From NCBI GenBank assembly GCA_019636535.1, contig JAHBXK010000017.1, forward strand, positions 1-64,000: 64,000 bases of DNA, given 5' to 3'. Source of the DNA: Phycisphaeraceae bacterium (GTDB lineage Bacteria > Planctomycetota > Phycisphaerae > Phycisphaerales > UBA1924). This document shows positions 61,067 through 64,000 of the stretch, one piece after another (positions within the stretch are counted from its first letter, which is position 1; every line of letters begins with the position of its first letter). The notes under the pieces were generated by a model. The model saw only the letters and a program-made list of their open reading frames with translations. It searched no databases and had not been told where the DNA came from. The position numbers were made by a program, and so were the translations under genes.

Positions 61067-62065
61067 ATGAACGGAACTTTCAGGACGCTTCGCGCTGGGC
61101 TGGCCGCTGTGGCGGCCGCGGGTGCCGTGCTCGCCGTGACGAGCGGACTTTCGGCGGCGAGCGCGGACAAGCCGCGGTCGTACGAGTTCGGCGTGATCGC
61201 CAAGAGCCAGTCGAACCCGGTGTTCCAGGCGGCGCGGACGGGCGCTGAGGATGCGGCCAAGGAATTGAGCCGCAAGCACGGGGTGGAGATCAAGATCAAC
61301 TGGCGCACCCCGAACAACGAGGACGCGCAGCAGCAGGCGCAGTTCGTTGAGCAATTGGCGAGCCAGGGCGTGGACGGGATCGCGATCTCGTGCTCGGACG
61401 GGAAGCTGCTGAAGAGCGCGATCGACTCGGCGGTGGACAAGGGCGTGGAGGTGGTGACGTTCGACTCGGACTCGCCGGAATCGAAGCGGTTCGCGTACTA
61501 CGGCATCAACGACGAAGAGGCCGGGCGGGCGGTGATGCGCGAACTGGCCAAGGCGATGGGCGGCAAGGGCGTGGTCGCGGTGCTCGGCGGCAACCCGAAC
61601 GCGCCGAACCTGCAGGCCCGCATTCGCGGTGTGCGCGAGGAGGCGAAGAAGCACGAGGGGATCACGATCAAGGACGTCTTCTACCACGCCGAGACCGCGG
61701 CGGAGGCGGCGCAGCGCGTGCAGCTGGTGCAGTCGGCAAACCCGGACATCACGGGGTGGGCGATGGTGGGCGGGTGGCCGCTGTTCACCAAGAACGCGCT
61801 CGACGGCGTGGCCGACAAGGCGAAGGTGACGAGCGTCGACCACCTGCCGGAACAGTTGGTGTATGTCACGAACGGGCAGGTGCAGGCGCTCATCGGACAG
61901 GACTGCTACGGCTGGGGCTACCGCAGCGTGGAGATGCTGTTCGACAAGGTTCACGCCAACAAGAAGCCGGAGAAGGTGATCAACAACTTCGATCTGGCGG
62001 TCGTGACGAAGGAGAACGTCTCGGAGTTTGAGGGGCTGTGGGAGAAGTGGCTGCGGAAGAAGTGA
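61067..62065 (+). CDS. Sugar ABC-transporter substrate-binding protein (RbsB type), orphan
   Basis: The 332-residue product has an N-terminal signal peptide (cleaved near ASA, residue 29) and the periplasmic-binding-protein type I fold: FGVIAKSQSNPVFQAARTGAED, VDGIAISCSDGKLLKSAIDSAV, VVTFDSDSPESKRFAYYGINDEEAGRAV and GQDCYGWGYRSVEML. Related proteins bind monosaccharides such as ribose, galactose or inositol. AGGAGA six bases before supports the ATG at 61067. No permease or ATPase gene is near. A terminator follows about 60 bp after the stop, so it is a single-gene unit. Confidence 0.9.
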   Translation: MNGTFRTLRAGLAAVAAAGAVLAVTSGLSAASADKPRSYEFGVIAKSQSNPVFQAARTGAEDAAKELSRKHGVEIKINWRTPNNEDAQQQAQFVEQLASQGVDGIAISCSDGKLLKSAIDSAVDKGVEVVTFDSDSPESKRFAYYGINDEEAGRAVMRELAKAMGGKGVVAVLGGNPNAPNLQARIRGVREEAKKHEGITIKDVFYHAETAAEAAQRVQLVQSANPDITGWAMVGGWPLFTKNALDGVADKAKVTSVDHLPEQLVYVTNGQVQALIGQDCYGWGYRSVEMLFDKVHANKKPEKVINNFDLAVVTKENVSEFEGLWEKWLRKK

Positions 62066-62122
62066 GACCGGCTGAGGGTGGGGTGCTCGTGATCTGATTG
62101 ACTGGAAACCACGTCGAAACCG

Positions 62123-62157
62123 AATCGACCCCCGGGCGGTGAACCCGGGGGTCGATT
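62123..62157 (+). terminator. Terminator hairpin after the sugar-binding protein gene
   Basis: A perfect 14-bp inverted repeat (62123-62136 with 62144-62157, AATCGACCCCCGGG and its complement) has a 7-base loop. There is no T tract beyond it, but the stem is strong. Confidence 0.75.
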
Positions 62158-62302
62158 GCTTGTCCGGCAAGAGGTCGATGGAAGGTGGGGTTTGGCTCGC
62201 GCGTTGAGGCAATCGGCGGGAGCCACCCGCTTCGAGCCCTACACCGAGCCCCACATCGGGCAACGCATCGTGCGGGCGCTACCCTGAGCACCCGGACGAC
62301 TC

Positions 62303-63403
62303 ATGTTCATCGACGAAGCAGCATTCACAATCCGTGCCGGCGATGGTGGGCGAGGCTCGGCCTCGTTCCGGCGCGAGAAGTACGTCCCGAAGGGCGGGCC
62401 GGACGGCGGCAACGGCGGCAAGGGGGCCGACGTGGTCTTCGTGGCGGATGAGAACGTCAACACCCTGCTCGACTTCCGCGGCGTGACGGAACTGAAGGCC
62501 CCGCACGGCGAGAACGGACGGGGCAAGCAGCAGTACGGCCTGGACGGTGAGGACCTGGTCGTCCGCGTGCCGCCGGGAACGATCGTCACGAACACCCAGA
62601 CGAACCAGGTGATGGCCGACCTGAAGCCGGGCGAGCGGGTGGTGCTGGCGCGGGGCGGCCGGGGCGGACTGGGGAACGACAAACTCGCGACGAGCACGAA
62701 CCAGGCGCCGAAGACCGCGCAGCCGGGCGAGCCGGGGGAACGGTTCGAGGTGCGGCTCGAACTCAAACTGCTGGCCGACGTGGGGATCATCGGTCTGCCC
62801 AACGCGGGCAAGAGCACGATGCTGAGCGTGCTGACCAAGGCCACGCCCAAGATCGCGAACTACCCGTTCACCACGCTGCACCCGCAACTCGGCATCGCCG
62901 ATCTGGGTGAGAATCGCAGGCTCGTGCTGGCGGACATCCCGGGCCTGATCGAGGGCGCAGCGGAGGGCGCGGGGCTCGGGCACGAGTTTCTTCGACACGT
63001 CGAGCGCACGCGCGTGCTGATGCACGTGATCGATCTGGCGGGTTGCGAGGAAGATGTTCGAGCGGCGGGGGATGGCGAAGAGGGTGGCGCAAGCGAAGTT
63101 GCGAGGATCGCGCAGGCGGCGGTGGAGCGGTACCGCACGATCCGGCGCGAACTCGAGCGCTACGCCCCTGCCCTCGCCGAGAAGGACGAGGTGGTGGTGC
63201 TCAACAAGGCGGACCTGCTGGACGCCGAGACCGCGCGAGGCGCGTTGGGGCGGTTCCGGTCGATCCTACAACTGGGGCGCGATCAGGAGGCGCTGCTCGT
63301 GTCGGGCGCAGCGCGCTTGGGAACACGCGAACTGCTCGAGACGCTGTGGTCGATGGTGCGCACGCGATCGCCGGACTGGAAGCCGTCCGTGCCAACGCAC
63401 TGA
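62303..63403 (+). CDS. obgE: GTPase ObgE/CgtA
   Basis: Obg GTPases act in late 50S assembly and stress response. The 366-residue product has the Gly-rich Obg fold (residues about 1-157: IRAGDGGRGSASFRREKYVPKGGP-type, GLGNDKLATSTNQAP) and a G domain with P-loop GLPNAGKST (164-172), DIPGLIEGA, and NKADL. It lacks the C-terminal OCT domain. The ATG at 62303 starts at the conserved FIDEA. No rpmA/rplU gene is upstream. It faces the nitroreductase gene 23 bp beyond its stop. Confidence 0.95.
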   Translation: MFIDEAAFTIRAGDGGRGSASFRREKYVPKGGPDGGNGGKGADVVFVADENVNTLLDFRGVTELKAPHGENGRGKQQYGLDGEDLVVRVPPGTIVTNTQTNQVMADLKPGERVVLARGGRGGLGNDKLATSTNQAPKTAQPGEPGERFEVRLELKLLADVGIIGLPNAGKSTMLSVLTKATPKIANYPFTTLHPQLGIADLGENRRLVLADIPGLIEGAAEGAGLGHEFLRHVERTRVLMHVIDLAGCEEDVRAAGDGEEGGASEVARIAQAAVERYRTIRRELERYAPALAEKDEVVVLNKADLLDAETARGALGRFRSILQLGRDQEALLVSGAARLGTRELLETLWSMVRTRSPDWKPSVPTH

Positions 63404-63426
63404 AACGCGCTGACCCGACTGCGAAG

Positions 63427-64000
63427 TCAAACCCGAGTAACGACGTCCTCGTGCTTGAAGCGGACTTTCGGCAGCGTGGCGTACTTGTCATCAGCGGCGC
63501 GGTAGCCCGCGGTCGCGACGCAGTAGGCACGAAGACCTTTGGCGGACAGCCCCAGCACCTGGTCGTAGCCGGCGGGGTCGATCCCCTCCATCGGACAGGC
63601 GTCGATCTGCATCATCGCCGCGGCGGAGAGGAACACGCCCAGCGCGATGTACGCCTGGCGACCGGCCCACTGGTCGAGTTGGATGCCCTTGGCCGGGGCG
63701 CCTTCAACGAATCCGGCCAGCATGTCCCGGTAGCCCTTGAGCGAATCGACGCTCTGGCCGCGAACCTCGGCCACGCGCGAGACAAGACGGTCGGCGAGTT
63801 CGGTGGTGACGCTGGTCATGGCTGTGAAGACCACCAGGTGCGAAGCGTCGGTGATCTGCGGCTGATTCCAACTGACCTCGCGGAGCCTGCGACGCACGTC
63901 CGCGTCCTGAATCACGAAGCACCGGTACGGCTGCAGGCCGTAGGAACTGGGCGAGAGCGTCAGCACGCGCTCGAGCACCGACCACTGCTCGGGCGGAATG
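63427..64000 (-). CDS. Nitroreductase-family NAD(P)H oxidoreductase, partial (N-terminus beyond right edge)
   Basis: The visible 191 codons cover the C-terminal part of an FMN-dependent nitroreductase. VLTLSPSSYGLQPYRCFVIQD is the family FMN-binding segment (S-S-x-x-x-Q-P), followed by HLVVFTAMTSV, YIALGVFLSAAAMMQIDACPMEGIDP (the dimer/FMN segment) and a C-terminal KYATLPKVRF. It resembles NfsB or similar enzymes. The frame stays open to the edge, so the start lies outside the window. Confidence 0.9.
   Translation of the reverse strand, partial: IPPEQWSVLERVLTLSPSSYGLQPYRCFVIQDADVRRRLREVSWNQPQITDASHLVVFTAMTSVTTELADRLVSRVAEVRGQSVDSLKGYRDMLAGFVEGAPAKGIQLDQWAGRQAYIALGVFLSAAAMMQIDACPMEGIDPAGYDQVLGLSAKGLRAYCVATAGYRAADDKYATLPKVRFKHEDVVTRV

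Noticed and set aside
1-64000. CRISPR arrays, insertion sequences, rRNA operon
   Set aside because: No regularly spaced repeats, transposase motifs or rRNA sequence were seen on reading the window.

Overview
The window is a high-GC bacterial chromosome segment, most likely from a planctomycete of the Phycisphaerales type. I infer this from the gene content, since no rRNA is present. Supporting traits are an ECF sigma factor paired with a Ser/Thr-kinase-like membrane protein, tandem VWA proteins, a DUF3467 protein, GspG-type pseudopilins ending in a GW(I/F)(F/Y)xxxxG motif, an MreBCD set whose MreB begins GIDLGTCNTLV, and frequent GTG and TTG starts. About 54 protein genes and one tRNA-Leu(CAA) cover nearly the whole window. 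The first and last genes are cut by the window edges. I found no CRISPR array, insertion sequence, prophage or rRNA.

Layout. 1-13.1 kb is mostly on the minus strand: an arginase-family enzyme (cut at the left edge, with a C16 tract), ApaG, a CarH-like cobalamin photosensor without a DNA-binding domain, a large twin-VWA membrane protein coupled to a Gln/Pro-rich membrane partner, a plus-strand trpD, and the kinase/sigma pair. 13.4-24.4 kb is mostly plus: a coiled-coil membrane protein, a C26 amidotransferase, DUF3467, a SYLF lipoprotein, an anchored thioredoxin, tRNA-Leu, an orphan N6-adenine methylase, a response regulator with an N-terminal excisionase-type HTH (minus), a secreted HEAT-like protein with a degenerate receiver, and cardiolipin synthase. 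24.4-31.4 kb is minus: citrate synthase, a serine hydrolase, an alpha/beta hydrolase, a GH3-family enzyme and an FeS photolyase-related protein. 31.6-36.8 kb is a plus-strand housekeeping run: rbfA, an HhH-GPD-like protein, yebC, accA, a DksA-like protein and lspA.

36.8-46.1 kb starts with a TPR-like membrane protein, a cupin and an MBL hydrolase. It then holds a minus-strand type II secretion/pilus-like cluster: two GspG-type pseudopilins, a GspH-type pseudopilin, two small membrane proteins, a secretin and a TPR lipoprotein. The secretin carries a C-terminal copy of the GspG-type globular domain. Upstream of the first pilin is a perfect 24-bp palindrome containing a parS centromere sequence. 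46.4-64 kb holds a tRNA-binding protein, a class I photolyase, glycosyltransferases, a TMTC-like membrane protein with TPRs, a 2-oxoacid dehydrogenase E2 gene coupled to a lipoprotein gene, a GNAT, mreBCD, trigger factor, an orphan sugar-binding protein, ObgE and a nitroreductase cut at the right edge.

Themes: three light- or photodamage-related genes (B12 photosensor, FeS photolyase-like protein, class I photolyase) lie in one window. The pilus/secretin cluster lacks an ATPase and platform protein here, so it must borrow them from elsewhere. Mononucleotide G/C tracts of 10-16 bases lie inside the arginase, methylase and a glycosyltransferase gene, which raises the possibility of slippage-driven switching. 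The strongest candidates for something undescribed are the secretin-pseudopilin fusion, the HTH-less B12 photosensor and the parS site.
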